Counted from the first letter of the stretch, positions 18,537 to 27,175 are shown. The stretch is DNA of 39,158 nucleotides from Lysobacteraceae bacterium (GCA_003241895.1 QBLY01000024.1:1-39158); one strand, 5' to 3'. Numbers and translations: made by a program. The notes: generated by a model not told the origin, from the letters alone.

Positions 18537-18648
18537 GAATGAGAAATAAGCAAGTGATACCGTGCCTCAACCTGCTAGCTGCGTTGTGCGTCCTCGTCCT
18601 GAGGAATACCGCAGACTCGCCATCGATGGATTGGAGTGCCTAGGGATT

Positions 18649-19905
18649 ATGCGGCCAATAGTTCTTACGTTCGTTCGCTACTACCTCCCTGGGTTTCGCG
18701 CTGGAGGGCCAATTCGCACCATCGCGAACATGGTCGAGGAACTTGGCGACGAAGTTGAGTTCCGAATAGTCGCTTTGGACCGCGATATGGGTGACGCATC
18801 ACCATACTCAGGGGTCAAGTACGGCGAATGGACTCCTCTTGGCAAGGCGTATATCCGCCATGTATTGCCTTCGACCTTTGGCATGTCCGAAGTTTCCAAG
18901 ATAGCTCGTTCAACGCCGCATGATGTTGTCTACCTGAACAGTTTGTTCTGCCCGCGCTTTACACAGCAAGTGCTGATAAATCGGCGCCTTGGGCAATTGC
19001 CCTCGCGCCCGGTCATACTTGCCCCGCGCGGCGAGTTCTCGGAGGGAGCGTTGCAACTCAAGCGGCTAAAGAAGCAGGCTTTTATGCGATTTGCCAGGCT
19101 GTTTGGCCTATACGACGATCTGATCTGGCAGGCGTCGAGCGAATTTGAGGCCGCGGACATTCATCGTGCATTCCCAGTTGGCCCACAGAGCAGCGTTGGT
19201 GGTCGAATTGTTGTCACCGGCCACGTAAGTATCGCATCGGACTTGATTAGCGGCGACTACGGTACGGCAGAAGTGGAAGAACGTCCTAGAGGAAGTTCCG
19301 CTGGCGGTCCGCTTCGGGTTTGCTTTCTCTCGCGCGTTAGTCCGAAGAAGAACCTAGACTATGCGCTACGCGTGCTTGCGCAGGTTCGTGCTCCCGTGCA
19401 TTTTTCCATCTTCGGGCCGGCCGAGGACGCGGCGTATTGGGCCCACTGCCAAGCGCTGATTGCGGCTTTGCCGCCGCATATTGCAGTCACATACGAAGGC
19501 GCGGTCGAACATACGGAGGTGGTGGCGACGCTCGCCCGGCAGGACCTATTCCTATTCCCAACCCGCGGCGAAAATTTCGGGCACGTCATCCATGAGGCGC
19601 TGCGTGCTTGTCTGCCCATACTGATCAGCGACCAGACGCCTTGGCGGCAGCTTGAAGAACAGGGGGTGGGTTGGGATCTGCCTCTTGCTGACCTGGATTC
19701 GTTCGCACGTCGAATAGACGAGGTCGCCGGATGGTCCGCGCAGGAATTTGGTCTTGCTCGGGCGTGTGCCCGCGCCTTAGCAAGACGGATCGCGGACGAC
19801 CCGGCCATCATTGAAGCCAACCGCCGCCTTTTTTTAGATGCAATTCAAAATAGTGCGTGCGAGTCGGCGCGTGCTGCAACGGTTCAAGGGGACAAGCATG
19901 TTTGA
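18649..19905 (+). CDS. Glycosyltransferase, GT4-like
   Basis: The 418-residue protein opens with VLTFVRYYLPGFRAGGPIRTI, the sugar-acceptor loop of a GT-B subgroup common in polysaccharide loci (the pattern YLPGFRAGGP.RS/TI). The C-terminal half has VCFLSRVSPKKNLDYAL and the EX7E motif in PTRGENFGHVIHEAL, followed by LPILISDQTPWRQL. The ATG at 18649 is preceded by TAGGGAT and places this conserved opening at the N-terminus; a GTG at 18562 would add 29 residues without similarity. The gene's end overlaps the next start by 8 bases. The DQTPWR motif is typical of this subgroup; donor and linkage are unknown. Confidence 0.87.
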   Translation: MRPIVLTFVRYYLPGFRAGGPIRTIANMVEELGDEVEFRIVALDRDMGDASPYSGVKYGEWTPLGKAYIRHVLPSTFGMSEVSKIARSTPHDVVYLNSLFCPRFTQQVLINRRLGQLPSRPVILAPRGEFSEGALQLKRLKKQAFMRFARLFGLYDDLIWQASSEFEAADIHRAFPVGPQSSVGGRIVVTGHVSIASDLISGDYGTAEVEERPRGSSAGGPLRVCFLSRVSPKKNLDYALRVLAQVRAPVHFSIFGPAEDAAYWAHCQALIAALPPHIAVTYEGAVEHTEVVATLARQDLFLFPTRGENFGHVIHEALRACLPILISDQTPWRQLEEQGVGWDLPLADLDSFARRIDEVAGWSAQEFGLARACARALARRIADDPAIIEANRRLFLDAIQNSACESARAATVQGDKHV

Positions 19906-20932
19906 CGACAAAGTTCTGCTTATCACCGGCGGCACCGGCTCTTTTGGCAATGCCGTTTTGCGCCGGTTCCTTCGGACTGGCGTGCGTGAAGTTCGCATCT
20001 TCAGCCGAGACGAGAAGAAGCAGGATGATATGCGCAAGCGGTATGACAGCAGCAAGGTCAAGTTCCACATTGGCGACGTGCGCGATCCTAGTGCCGTTCT
20101 CGATGTCACTCGCGGCGTAGATTACATCTTCCATGCCGCTGCCTTAAAGCAAGTGCCATCCTGCGAATTCCACCCGATGGAAGCGGTCAAGACCAATGTC
20201 ATCGGTACGGAGAATGTTCTTGAGGCTGCCATCCAAGCGGGCGTGCGCAAGGTGATTTGCCTCAGCACAGACAAAGCTGTCTATCCGATAAACGCGATGG
20301 GCATTTCCAAGGCGATGATGGAGAAGGTGTTCGTGGCGAAATCGCGTAGTGCTAACCCGGCGCGCACCACGATCTGCGGGACGCGATACGGCAATGTCAT
20401 GGCCTCGCGTGGCTCGGTCATCCCGCTGTTTGTAGAGCAGATTCAGGGGGGCAGGCCTCTCACCATTACCGATGCGGCGATGACACGCTTCATGATGACG
20501 CTTGATGACGCAGTCGATTTGGTGCTTTATGCGTTTGAACACGGTGCCAACGGGGACATCTTCGTGCAGAAGGCGCCGGCCGCGACCTTGGGCGTGCTTG
20601 CGGTTGCGCTGTTTGCCTTGTTGGGAAAGCCCGAGCACCCGATCAACATCATCGGGACCCGCCACGGCGAGAAGCTACATGAAGCTCTGCTCAGCCGCGA
20701 AGAAATGGCCCACGCTGAGGACTTGGGGGGCTACTACCGCGTGCAGCCCGACTTGCGGGATTTGAACTATGGTAAGTACTACGAGGTTGGCGAACACAAG
20801 ATAAGTGAGGCTCTTGACTACACCTCCGAAAGTACCGAGCGCCTCGACGTCGCTGGTATGAAGGACCTTTTGCTGAAGCTCGACTTCATTAAAGCGCTTG
20901 TGGAGGGACGGCCAGCAATGCCGGTCGACTGA
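19898..20932 (+). CDS. fnlA: UDP-GlcNAc 4,6-dehydratase/5-epimerase, FnlA/WbjB/CapE type
   Basis: This 344-residue short-chain dehydrogenase-type enzyme has TGGTGSFG (residues 10-17) for NAD(P) binding and KQVPSCEFHPMEAVKTNVIGT, a hallmark of the FlaA1/CapE/WbjB group. In place of the usual YxxxK it has MxxxK at Met134 and Lys138, the variant known for CapE of S. aureus. These enzymes convert UDP-GlcNAc to UDP-2-acetamido-2,6-dideoxy-beta-L-arabino-4-hexulose and related keto sugars, the first step toward UDP-L-FucNAc or UDP-L-QuiNAc. The ATG at 19898 has CAAGGGG upstream and gives the expected N-terminus. The next gene starts 2 bases after its stop. Confidence 0.92.
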   Translation: MFDDKVLLITGGTGSFGNAVLRRFLRTGVREVRIFSRDEKKQDDMRKRYDSSKVKFHIGDVRDPSAVLDVTRGVDYIFHAAALKQVPSCEFHPMEAVKTNVIGTENVLEAAIQAGVRKVICLSTDKAVYPINAMGISKAMMEKVFVAKSRSANPARTTICGTRYGNVMASRGSVIPLFVEQIQGGRPLTITDAAMTRFMMTLDDAVDLVLYAFEHGANGDIFVQKAPAATLGVLAVALFALLGKPEHPINIIGTRHGEKLHEALLSREEMAHAEDLGGYYRVQPDLRDLNYGKYYEVGEHKISEALDYTSESTERLDVAGMKDLLLKLDFIKALVEGRPAMPVD

Positions 20933-20934
20933 TC

Positions 20935-21813
20935 ATGAAGATATTGGTCCTAGGTGCAGACGGAATGCTAGGTCATCAATTGGTGGCGAGCTATCGGGGG
21001 CGTCATCAGGTCTACGGTACGGTTCGTAACTCGCTCGCTGCGTATGGGGCGGGTTCGGATCACATGCCGCCCGTCCTCCTTTCGGAGGTCGATGCCAAAA
21101 ACGTGATTGGTGTGGCAGATGCAATTGACCAGATATCTCCAGATGCCGTGGTGAATGCGATAGGGATTGTCAAGCAGCGCGATGACGCTAAGAGTGCCAT
21201 TGAGAGCATTGAAGTGAACTCGCTTTTTCCTCATCGCCTTTCTGAAATGTGTATAAAAAGAGGTGTTCGGTTGGTTCATATGAGTACTGACTGCGTTTTT
21301 TCCGGAGACACAGGTGGCTATCAAGACAACGATTTTGCCGACGCCAGGGACCTCTATGGGCGCAGCAAGTATATGGGAGAGGTTTGCGGAGACGGCGTTA
21401 TTACGCTTCGCACATCCATAATCGGGCTTGAGTTGAATAGGAAGAAGAGTCTGATCGAGTGGTTTCTCGCCCAGACAGGCGTGATCCGCGGATATCGGAA
21501 GGCGATCTACTCCGGTTTCACGACGTTGGAGATGGCGCGGATTATCGAGAGCCTGCTCAAAGGAGCGCCTGCGCAGGGAGTTTTCAACGTCAGTAGCGAG
21601 CCAGTAGACAAGTTTAGTCTATTGTGTGGTCTTCGAGATCGGCTTGTCAGAAATATTGAGATCGTCCCGGACGACGAGTTTGTCTGCGATCGCAGTTTGG
21701 ACTCTACGAAGTTCCGGCAAGCCTTCAGTTATATGCCGCCTCGGTGGTCGGTAATGCTCGATGAACTCGCGGCGCAGATACGTGTTCGAGATGGCGTTGA
21801 GGTCGGATCATGA
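20935..21813 (+). CDS. RmlD-like reductase in the FnlB/WbjC position
   Basis: The 292-residue protein is an RmlD-type SDR: NAD(P) motif GADGMLGH (residues 7-14), NAIGIVKQ, VHMSTDCVFSG and the catalytic pair Tyr141/Lys145 (YGRSK). It sits between fnlA and fnlC, where E. coli O26 and P. aeruginosa O11 carry FnlB/WbjC. As I recall, FnlB/WbjC is about 370 residues and bears an extra C-terminal cupin domain, absent here. The shorter form matches the WbvR/QnlA-type reductases of UDP-L-RhaNAc/UDP-L-QuiNAc pathways. It would reduce the 4-keto intermediate made by FnlA. The start ATG lies 2 bases after fnlA; its stop overlaps fnlC (ATGA). Confidence 0.85.
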   Translation: MKILVLGADGMLGHQLVASYRGRHQVYGTVRNSLAAYGAGSDHMPPVLLSEVDAKNVIGVADAIDQISPDAVVNAIGIVKQRDDAKSAIESIEVNSLFPHRLSEMCIKRGVRLVHMSTDCVFSGDTGGYQDNDFADARDLYGRSKYMGEVCGDGVITLRTSIIGLELNRKKSLIEWFLAQTGVIRGYRKAIYSGFTTLEMARIIESLLKGAPAQGVFNVSSEPVDKFSLLCGLRDRLVRNIEIVPDDEFVCDRSLDSTKFRQAFSYMPPRWSVMLDELAAQIRVRDGVEVGS

Positions 21814-22940
21814 GACGTTTGAAAGTTGTAACGATTGTGGGCACGCGTCCGGAAATTATCCGTTTGTCCCGGGTCATTGCTGCATTGGACACCCATTGCG
21901 ATCATGTATTGATCCACACCGGGCAGAACTACGATTACGAGCTTAACGGTATTTTCTTCGACGATCTGGGTATACGGAGGCCCGATCGATTCCTTCAGGC
22001 GGCCGGCGCCACTGGCGCGGAAACCATTGGCAACGTAATCATCACCGCTGCCCAAGCGCTTTCCGAGATTCAGCCGGACGCAGTATTGGTGTTGGGAGAC
22101 ACCAACAGTTGCTTGGCCGTTATTCCGGCGAAGCGCCTCAGGATTCCTACGTTTCATATGGAAGCGGGCAATCGCTGCTTCGATATGCGTGTCCCTGAGG
22201 AGATTAATCGCCGAATCATTGATCACACGGCAGACATAAACCTGCCGTATAGCGATATTGCGCGCGGACACCTACTTGCAGAGGGCCTGCCTTCCGATCG
22301 GATTATCAAGACCGGAAGCCCTATGCTTGAGGTCTTGGCCTACTATGCTGAAGGAATCGCTGCTTCCGATGTGCTTGGTCGTTTGGAGTTGCGTGTCGGG
22401 GAGTACTTTGTGGTCAGTGCGCACCGGGAAGAGAATATCGACTCTGATAAAAATTTTGCAGGCCTCGTGGATGTTCTCAATACCGTGGCGACCAAATATG
22501 CATGCCCGGTGATTGTGTCCGCACACCCTCGAACTAGGAGACGAATAGATGAAATGGGCGTGTCTCTCGACCCTAGGGTGAGACTGCTAAAGCCACTTGG
22601 TTTCAATGACTATGTACGACTTCAGGTGGATGCGAAGGCGACCCTGTCGGATAGTGGAACAATCAGCGAGGAGTCATCCATTCTGAACTTCCGCGCCCTG
22701 AACCTGCGCGACGCCCACGAACGCCCGGAAGGCATGGAAGAGGGCGCCGTGATGATGGTCGGCATGAACCCGGAGCGGGTAATGCAGGGCTTGGCCATCC
22801 TGGAGAGCCAGCCCACCGGTGCGGTACGCGGCCTGCGCCAAGTGGCCGACTACAGCATGCCCAACGTTTCTGAAAAGGTGGTTCGCATCATCCACAGCTA
22901 CGTGGACTATGTGAACCGAGTGGTCTGGAAGAAGTACTGA
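21810..22940 (+). CDS. fnlC: UDP-N-acetyl sugar 2-epimerase, FnlC/WbjD type
   Basis: The 376-residue protein is a non-hydrolysing UDP-GlcNAc 2-epimerase family member: TIVGTRPEIIRL (residues 8-19), HTGQNYD, VLGDTNS, HMEAGNRCFD, PEEINRR, SAHREEN and the C-terminal SDSGTISEES signature. The N-R-C-F-D variant after HMEAG is typical of the WbjD/FnlC branch rather than WecB. It would epimerise C2 of the 6-deoxy-L-HexNAc made by the two upstream enzymes, giving UDP-L-FucNAc or UDP-L-QuiNAc. Codon use changes sharply at about 22680: upstream is mixed with many A/T third positions, downstream is almost all G/C at third positions like the host genes. The reading frame is intact across the switch. Confidence 0.92.
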   Translation: MRRLKVVTIVGTRPEIIRLSRVIAALDTHCDHVLIHTGQNYDYELNGIFFDDLGIRRPDRFLQAAGATGAETIGNVIITAAQALSEIQPDAVLVLGDTNSCLAVIPAKRLRIPTFHMEAGNRCFDMRVPEEINRRIIDHTADINLPYSDIARGHLLAEGLPSDRIIKTGSPMLEVLAYYAEGIAASDVLGRLELRVGEYFVVSAHREENIDSDKNFAGLVDVLNTVATKYACPVIVSAHPRTRRRIDEMGVSLDPRVRLLKPLGFNDYVRLQVDAKATLSDSGTISEESSILNFRALNLRDAHERPEGMEEGAVMMVGMNPERVMQGLAILESQPTGAVRGLRQVADYSMPNVSEKVVRIIHSYVDYVNRVVWKKY

Positions 22941-22957
22941 GCCCGGGAAGGCCATCG

Positions 22958-24151
22958 GTGGGCATGACGATCCTGGTGGTGATGGACGTGTACGTTCCGT
23001 CCCGTATTTCCGCAGCCCTGCTGATGCGTGATTTCGTGCTTGAGCTGCGCGAACAGGGCCACACCCCCGTGGTGCTGGTGCCCAGCGAGGGCCTGGACAA
23101 GCCCGTACTGGTTGAAGTGCTGGACGGCACCCCCGTAATTCGGGTCGCGGCACCGCGCACCAAGGACGTGGGCAAGGTTCGGCGCGCCCTGGCGGAGTGG
23201 TGGCTGCCCAGGGCCCTGCTTCGCGGCCTGGCACGCAGCCCCTATGCCAACCAGGTTTGGGACGGCGTGGTCTGGTATTCACCCACCATCTTCCTGGCGC
23301 CCTTGGTCCAGTCCATCAAACAGCGCCATGGTTGCCGCAGCTATCTGATCCTTCGCGACCTGTTTCCCGATTGGGCGCTGGATGCGGGCGTGCTGCGCGA
23401 CGGGCCGATCTATCGCTACTTCAAGCGGGTAGAGCGCGCGCAATACACGGTGGCCGATGTGATCGGTGTCCAGACGCCGGCCAACGCGCCGCTGGTCCGT
23501 CGGGACGCCCCAGCGGATACCCCCATCGAAGTGCTCAATAACTGGATGGCCAAGCCCGCCCCGGGACCGGGTTCGATCGCGCTGGCAGACGGCCCGTTGG
23601 CTGGCCGCACGATCTTCGCTTACACCGGCAACATGGGGGCCGCCCAGGGTATGGATGCCTTGCTGGATCTGGCGGTTTCCCTCCGTGATCGGCGCGACAT
23701 CGGGTTTTTGTTCGTCGGGCGCGGGACCGATTTGCCTGTGTTGAAGTCCCGGGCAAGTTCGCTTGAACTGGACAACGTCCACTTCATCGATGAAGTGGAT
23801 TCAGCCAAAATCCCTGGCCTGCTGGCGCAGTGCCACGTGGGCCTGATCGCGCTGGACCCGCGGCACCGCACGCACAATATCCCGGGCAAGCTCATCACCT
23901 ACCTGCACGCCGGCCTGCCGGTGCTGGCGCGCATCAACCCGGGGAACGACCTGCAGGCGCTCATCGACGGGGAAGACATCGGCTTCGTGGTGGCCGGTGA
24001 TGATCCCGAGGCCTTGCGTCGCCATGCGCTGGCGCTGGCGGACGACGCGCCGCTGCGCAGCCGCCAGGGCGAGAAAGGCCGCGAGGTGGCCGTAAGATGG
24101 TTCTCGCCGCAGGCGGCGGCCAGCCAGGTCGTGAGGGGGCTGCGCGCTTGA
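22958..24151 (+). CDS. wbuB: Glycosyltransferase family 4, WbuB-like (6-deoxy-L-HexNAc transferase)
   Basis: This 397-residue GT-B enzyme has the opening ILVVMDVYVPSRISAALLMRD, the LRDLFPDWALDAGVL segment with a conserved D-F-P-W pattern, IFAYTGNMGAAQGMD and the C-terminal IPGKLITYLHAGLPVLARI. These are shared by WbuB-type enzymes, which transfer L-FucNAc (or L-QuiNAc) to the undecaprenyl-linked acceptor. It directly follows fnlC, as in E. coli O26, where the order fnlA-fnlB-fnlC-wbuB-wbuC is known. GTG at 22958 is preceded by GGGAAGG at 6 bases; ATG at 22964 is the alternative. Its base composition is host-like, unlike the cassette to its left. Confidence 0.85.
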   Translation: MGMTILVVMDVYVPSRISAALLMRDFVLELREQGHTPVVLVPSEGLDKPVLVEVLDGTPVIRVAAPRTKDVGKVRRALAEWWLPRALLRGLARSPYANQVWDGVVWYSPTIFLAPLVQSIKQRHGCRSYLILRDLFPDWALDAGVLRDGPIYRYFKRVERAQYTVADVIGVQTPANAPLVRRDAPADTPIEVLNNWMAKPAPGPGSIALADGPLAGRTIFAYTGNMGAAQGMDALLDLAVSLRDRRDIGFLFVGRGTDLPVLKSRASSLELDNVHFIDEVDSAKIPGLLAQCHVGLIALDPRHRTHNIPGKLITYLHAGLPVLARINPGNDLQALIDGEDIGFVVAGDDPEALRRHALALADDAPLRSRQGEKGREVAVRWFSPQAAASQVVRGLRA

Positions 24152-24176
24152 AGCGGATATCAAACGGGAACTGGCC

Positions 24177-24686
24177 ATGAATCCATCGGACAACGTGCGG
24201 GTGATCTCCCCGGATTTTCTTGATCGCCTGACCTCGCAGGCGGTTGCGTCACCGCGCCAACGCCAGCACTACAACCTGCACGCCACCTACGACGATCCCT
24301 GCCAGCGTTTTTTCAATGCCGTCGAACCCGGCAGCTACCTCCGGCCGCACCGGCAGGCGCTGATCCCTCGCAGCAAGCTGCTGGTGGCGGTGCGCGGGCG
24401 CTTTGCGCTGTTGGTGTTCGACGATGCCGGCGGCATCGTGCAGGGGGTGCGGTTCGCAGCAGGCGAGTTGCCTGGTTGGGCCGTCGCTGCGGAGGTACCG
24501 GCCGGGCGCTGGAACACCGTGCTTTCGCTGTCGCCAGGCGCCGTGCTTCTGGAGGCCAAGGCCGGCCCCTTCGATCCGGACGCACCGCGTGAGCCCGCGC
24601 CGTGGGCGCCGGAAGAGGGCGGACCGGACGTGGCGGCCTACATGGCGTGGCTGTTCGATGCCGCCGCCAAGCTGCCGCTGGGCTGA
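24177..24686 (+). CDS. wbuC: WbuC-family cupin protein
   Basis: The 169-residue protein follows wbuB, as wbuC does in E. coli O26. It has the cupin-like core with RQHYNLHATYDDPCQRFFNAVEPGSYLRPHRQ, where the histidines in NLH and PHR would be metal ligands, and then a strand-rich stretch with RGRFALLVFDDAGG. WbuC proteins are small cupin-fold putative metalloproteins whose exact reaction is, to my knowledge, not settled; a role in L-FucNAc-type sugar handling is inferred from constant linkage with wbuB. The gene starts 25 bases after wbuB and 45 bases before the intact epimerase. Confidence 0.82.
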   Translation: MNPSDNVRVISPDFLDRLTSQAVASPRQRQHYNLHATYDDPCQRFFNAVEPGSYLRPHRQALIPRSKLLVAVRGRFALLVFDDAGGIVQGVRFAAGELPGWAVAAEVPAGRWNTVLSLSPGAVLLEAKAGPFDPDAPREPAPWAPEEGGPDVAAYMAWLFDAAAKLPLG

Positions 24687-24731
24687 CCAGAGCCGCTAAA
24701 CTGCTCGTGTCCTGTACCGGTCTTGAAACCC

Positions 24732-25742
24732 ATGCGCATCCTCGTCACCGGCTCCGCCGGCTTCATCGGCTCCCACGTCGCCCAGGTCCTGCTGGCCCGC
24801 GGTGACGAGGTCATCGGCTTCGACAACCTCAACGACTACTACGACCCCACCCTGAAGCACGCCCGTCTGGCGCGGCTGCAGGCGCTGCCGGGCTACACGC
24901 ACATCACGGCCGATCTGGCCGATCGGGCGTCAGTGGAATCAGCGTTCGCAACCTACAGGCCGCAGCGCGTGGTGAACCTGGCCGCCCAGGCCGGCGTGCG
25001 CTACGCCGCCGAGAACCCGCACGTATACGTGGCCAGCAACGTCACCGGCTTCCTGCACGTGCTCGAGGGCTGTCGCCACCACGGCGTCGAGCACCTGGTC
25101 TATGCCTCCACCAGTTCGGTATACGGCGCCAACCTGGCCATGCCGTTCTCCGAACATTCCTCCGCCGAGCACCCGCTCACCCTGTACGCGGCCACCAAAA
25201 AGGCCAACGAACAGATGGCGCACAGCTACGCCCATCTTTACGGCATTCCGTGCACGGGCCTGCGCTTCTTCACCGTGTACGGCCCCTGGGGCCGGCCGGA
25301 CATGGCGCTGTTCCTGTTCACCAAGGCCATCCTGGCGGGCGAGCCGATCAAGGTGTTCAACCACGGCAAGCACAAGCGCAGCTTCACCTACGTGGACGAC
25401 ATCGTGCAGGGCGTGGTGCATACGCTGGACACCATTCCGGGCAAGGACCCTGCCTGGAACGGCTTGACACCCGACCCGGCCACCAGCGGCGTGGCGCCTT
25501 ACCGCATCTTCAACATCGGCAACGAACAGCCGGTGGAGCTGCTGCGCTACATCGAAGTGCTGGAACAGTGCCTGGGCAAGAAAGCCGTCATGGAAATGCT
25601 GCCCCTGCAGGCCGGCGACGTGCCCGACACCGAGGCCGATGTGTCCGACCTCATCGCCCAGGTCGGCTACCGGCCGGTGGTGCAGGTGGAAGAGGGTGTG
25701 GCCAATTTCGTGGCTTGGTATCGCGGGTACTACGGCGTTTGA
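24732..25742 (+). CDS. UDP-glucuronate 4-epimerase-like NAD-dependent epimerase, intact copy
   Basis: This 336-residue extended SDR has the NAD motif [23 protein letters not shown], the catalytic Tyr152/Lys156 (YAATK), [14 protein letters not shown] and [18 protein letters not shown], all characteristic of UDP-glucuronate 4-epimerases of the LspL/Cap1J type. It would interconvert UDP-GlcA and UDP-GalA, or related uronic acid nucleotides such as the product of the TviB enzyme. The ATG at 24732 fits the NAD motif. It is the complete form of the decayed gene at 5116-6129, in the same orientation 19.6 kb downstream. Confidence 0.9.
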   Translation: MRILVTGSAGFIGSHVAQVLLARGDEVIGFDNLNDYYDPTLKHARLARLQALPGYTHITADLADRASVESAFATYRPQRVVNLAAQAGVRYAAENPHVYVASNVTGFLHVLEGCRHHGVEHLVYASTSSVYGANLAMPFSEHSSAEHPLTLYAATKKANEQMAHSYAHLYGIPCTGLRFFTVYGPWGRPDMALFLFTKAILAGEPIKVFNHGKHKRSFTYVDDIVQGVVHTLDTIPGKDPAWNGLTPDPATSGVAPYRIFNIGNEQPVELLRYIEVLEQCLGKKAVMEMLPLQAGDVPDTEADVSDLIAQVGYRPVVQVEEGVANFVAWYRGYYGV

Positions 25743-25748
25743 GGCGCC

Positions 25749-25804
25749 GCCTCCGGCGGAGGCATATACCGCCGAATTCACAAATCAAGGCGGGCTCCCG
25801 CCAA
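25749..25804 (+). repeat. Two short hairpins after the intact epimerase gene
   Basis: The first stem is GCCTCC/GGAGGC (25749-25754 with 25758-25763); an alternative stem GAGGC/GCCTC (25741-25745 with 25749-25753) would compete with it. The second is GGCGG/CCGCC (25789-25793 with 25798-25802). Neither is followed by a T-run, so terminator function is uncertain. They fill the gap between the epimerase and the truncated glycosyltransferase. Confidence 0.4.
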
Positions 25805-25840
25805 GGGGGACCCGAAAGTGTTTCCTATAGTTGACATTGA

Positions 25841-26473
25841 TCGAACAATATCCCCGGTTCGGGCGTGGACTGTTCGCGCTTCAGCGCGCGCACCGGCGCG
25901 CGCGATCCGTCACAGCCACTGCGCGTGCTGCTGGCCGCGCGCCTGCTGTGGGACAAGGGCATCGCTGAGTACATAGCTGCCGCGCGGCAGCTGCTTGGCG
26001 AAGGCCGCGCCATTCGCTTCCTTTTGGCTGGTGACCCGGACCCTGGCAACCCCGCCGCGGTACCCGAGGCCACGGTGCGCGCCTAGGCGGACGAGGGCGT
26101 GGTGGACTGGCTGGGGCACGTGGACGATATGCCGGGCTTGTTTGCGACCGTAGACATCGTGGTGTTGCCCAGCTATCGGGAAGGTTTGCCCAAGGGACTG
26201 ATCGAAGCGGCGGCCTGCGCGCTTCCGTTGGTCACCACCGATGTCCCTGGCTGTCGCGAAGTGGTATTGGACGGGGTGGATGGCTTGCTTGTTGCCGTCC
26301 GTGATGCGCCTGCCTTGGCCAGCGCCATCGCGCGGCTGCAGGACGACCCGGCCTTGGCTCGTCGGCTGGGCGACGCGGCGCGTACGAAGGCGCTGGCGCA
26401 GTTCGACGAGCGTGTGGTTATCCGGGATACCTTGGCGGTGTATCGGGAGCTGCTGGGTTCGCCTGAGCGGTGA
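25841..26473 (+). pseudogene. N-terminally truncated GT4 glycosyltransferase with internal stop
   Basis: The legible protein starts near IPGSGVDCSRF, which in GT4 enzymes is the loop at the beginning of the C-terminal domain, so the whole acceptor domain is missing. Upstream of 25841 the frame is closed by TGA. The rest follows the family: LRVLLAARLLWDKGIAEY, FLLAGDPDPGN, then an in-frame TAG at 26084-26086 where a Trp codon (TGG) is likely, followed by VVDWLGHVDDMPGLF and an intact EX7E motif in YREGLPKGLIEAAACALP. The remaining sequence shows good codon bias, so the damage looks recent. Its stop overlaps the VanZ-like start (GTGA), preserving the old operon layout. Confidence 0.87.
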
Positions 26474-26895
26474 GGTGGCTTCGCTACCTGCCGATCTTCC
26501 TGACCGTGTGCCTGCTCGCGGTGGCCGCCATGCTGCCCGGTCTCAGTTTGGCCCAGCTGCGCCAGCGTTTGCCCCTTTTCAGCGAGCTCATCAATATCGT
26601 CGAGGCCATCCAACCTGGCGTGGACAGCACCCACGTGTTGATCTTCCTGCTGGTGGGCGCAGCCCTCGTGCTGGCTTTCGCGCACCTGCGAGGCCTGGCG
26701 CTGTTGGCGATGCCCATCACTGGCGTGGTGGTACTGGCGCTGGTCAGCGAGTTCGTGCAGTTCTGGGTGCCGGGCCGCACGCCGCTGTGGTCGGATGTGC
26801 GCGACGACCTGGTGGGTGGTGTGCTGGGTGTGCTTTTGGCGAGTGTGCTTGTGTGGCTTTGGCGGCGCTGGCGCCCAGCGCGCCCTCTCGAGTAG
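26470..26895 (+). CDS. VanZ-like membrane protein
   Basis: The 141-residue protein has four hydrophobic segments and the VanZ-like signature in its third and fourth: FVQFWVPGRTPLWSDVRDDLVGG, where the E-x-x-Q and the D-x-x-x-N/D-x-x-G patterns are characteristic. The family takes its name from a teicoplanin resistance protein but is widespread in exopolysaccharide loci with unknown role. GTG at 26470 overlaps the stop of the truncated glycosyltransferase. It is the last + strand gene; the next genes run toward it from the right, and I see no clear terminator between. Confidence 0.85.
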   Translation: MRWLRYLPIFLTVCLLAVAAMLPGLSLAQLRQRLPLFSELINIVEAIQPGVDSTHVLIFLLVGAALVLAFAHLRGLALLAMPITGVVVLALVSEFVQFWVPGRTPLWSDVRDDLVGGVLGVLLASVLVWLWRRWRPARPLE

Positions 26896-26933
26896 CAGCG
26901 GTTGGGCTGCGCCGCTTCCACTCCAGCCCAGCC

Positions 26934-27175
26934 TTACCCCGCACTCTCCGGCGCCGCCTCCGGCCTCGGCACATGCATCAAATGCATCCGAAAGTTCAAC
27001 ACCGTCCCCGACATCGCATCGGTCACCACGAACGCAATGGGCAGCTCGGGTTCGGCGTCCAGCACCACGTTGGCTTCGAAAGGGGGTTGCGGCCATTGGC
27101 CAGCAGGCCCGACCACACTGCCAGGGCCGCGAACGCCACGCCCATCAGCACCAGCAGCCATTTGGGTATGAACAC
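26934..27175 (-). pseudogene. Small membrane-anchored protein with a one-base frameshift
   Basis: On the - strand a GTG at 27175, preceded by AGGAGA at 5 bases, begins a protein with one N-terminal membrane segment (LLVLMGVAFAALAVWSGLL). Near 27085 the run CCCCCTTT has lost one base relative to a continuous frame. If one base is restored, the protein continues with FEANVVLDAEPELPIAFVV and a His/Met-rich tail to a TAA at 26934-26936, about 80 residues in all. The strand bias and composition on both sides of the shift look coding. The lesion is in a homopolymer, so a sequencing error is a real alternative. The family is not recognised. Confidence 0.5.

Noticed and set aside
6130-22680. Possible genomic island bounded by mobile elements
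   Set aside because: No transposase, integrase, tRNA target or terminal inverted repeat was found; homologous recombination through flanking genes explains the layout better.
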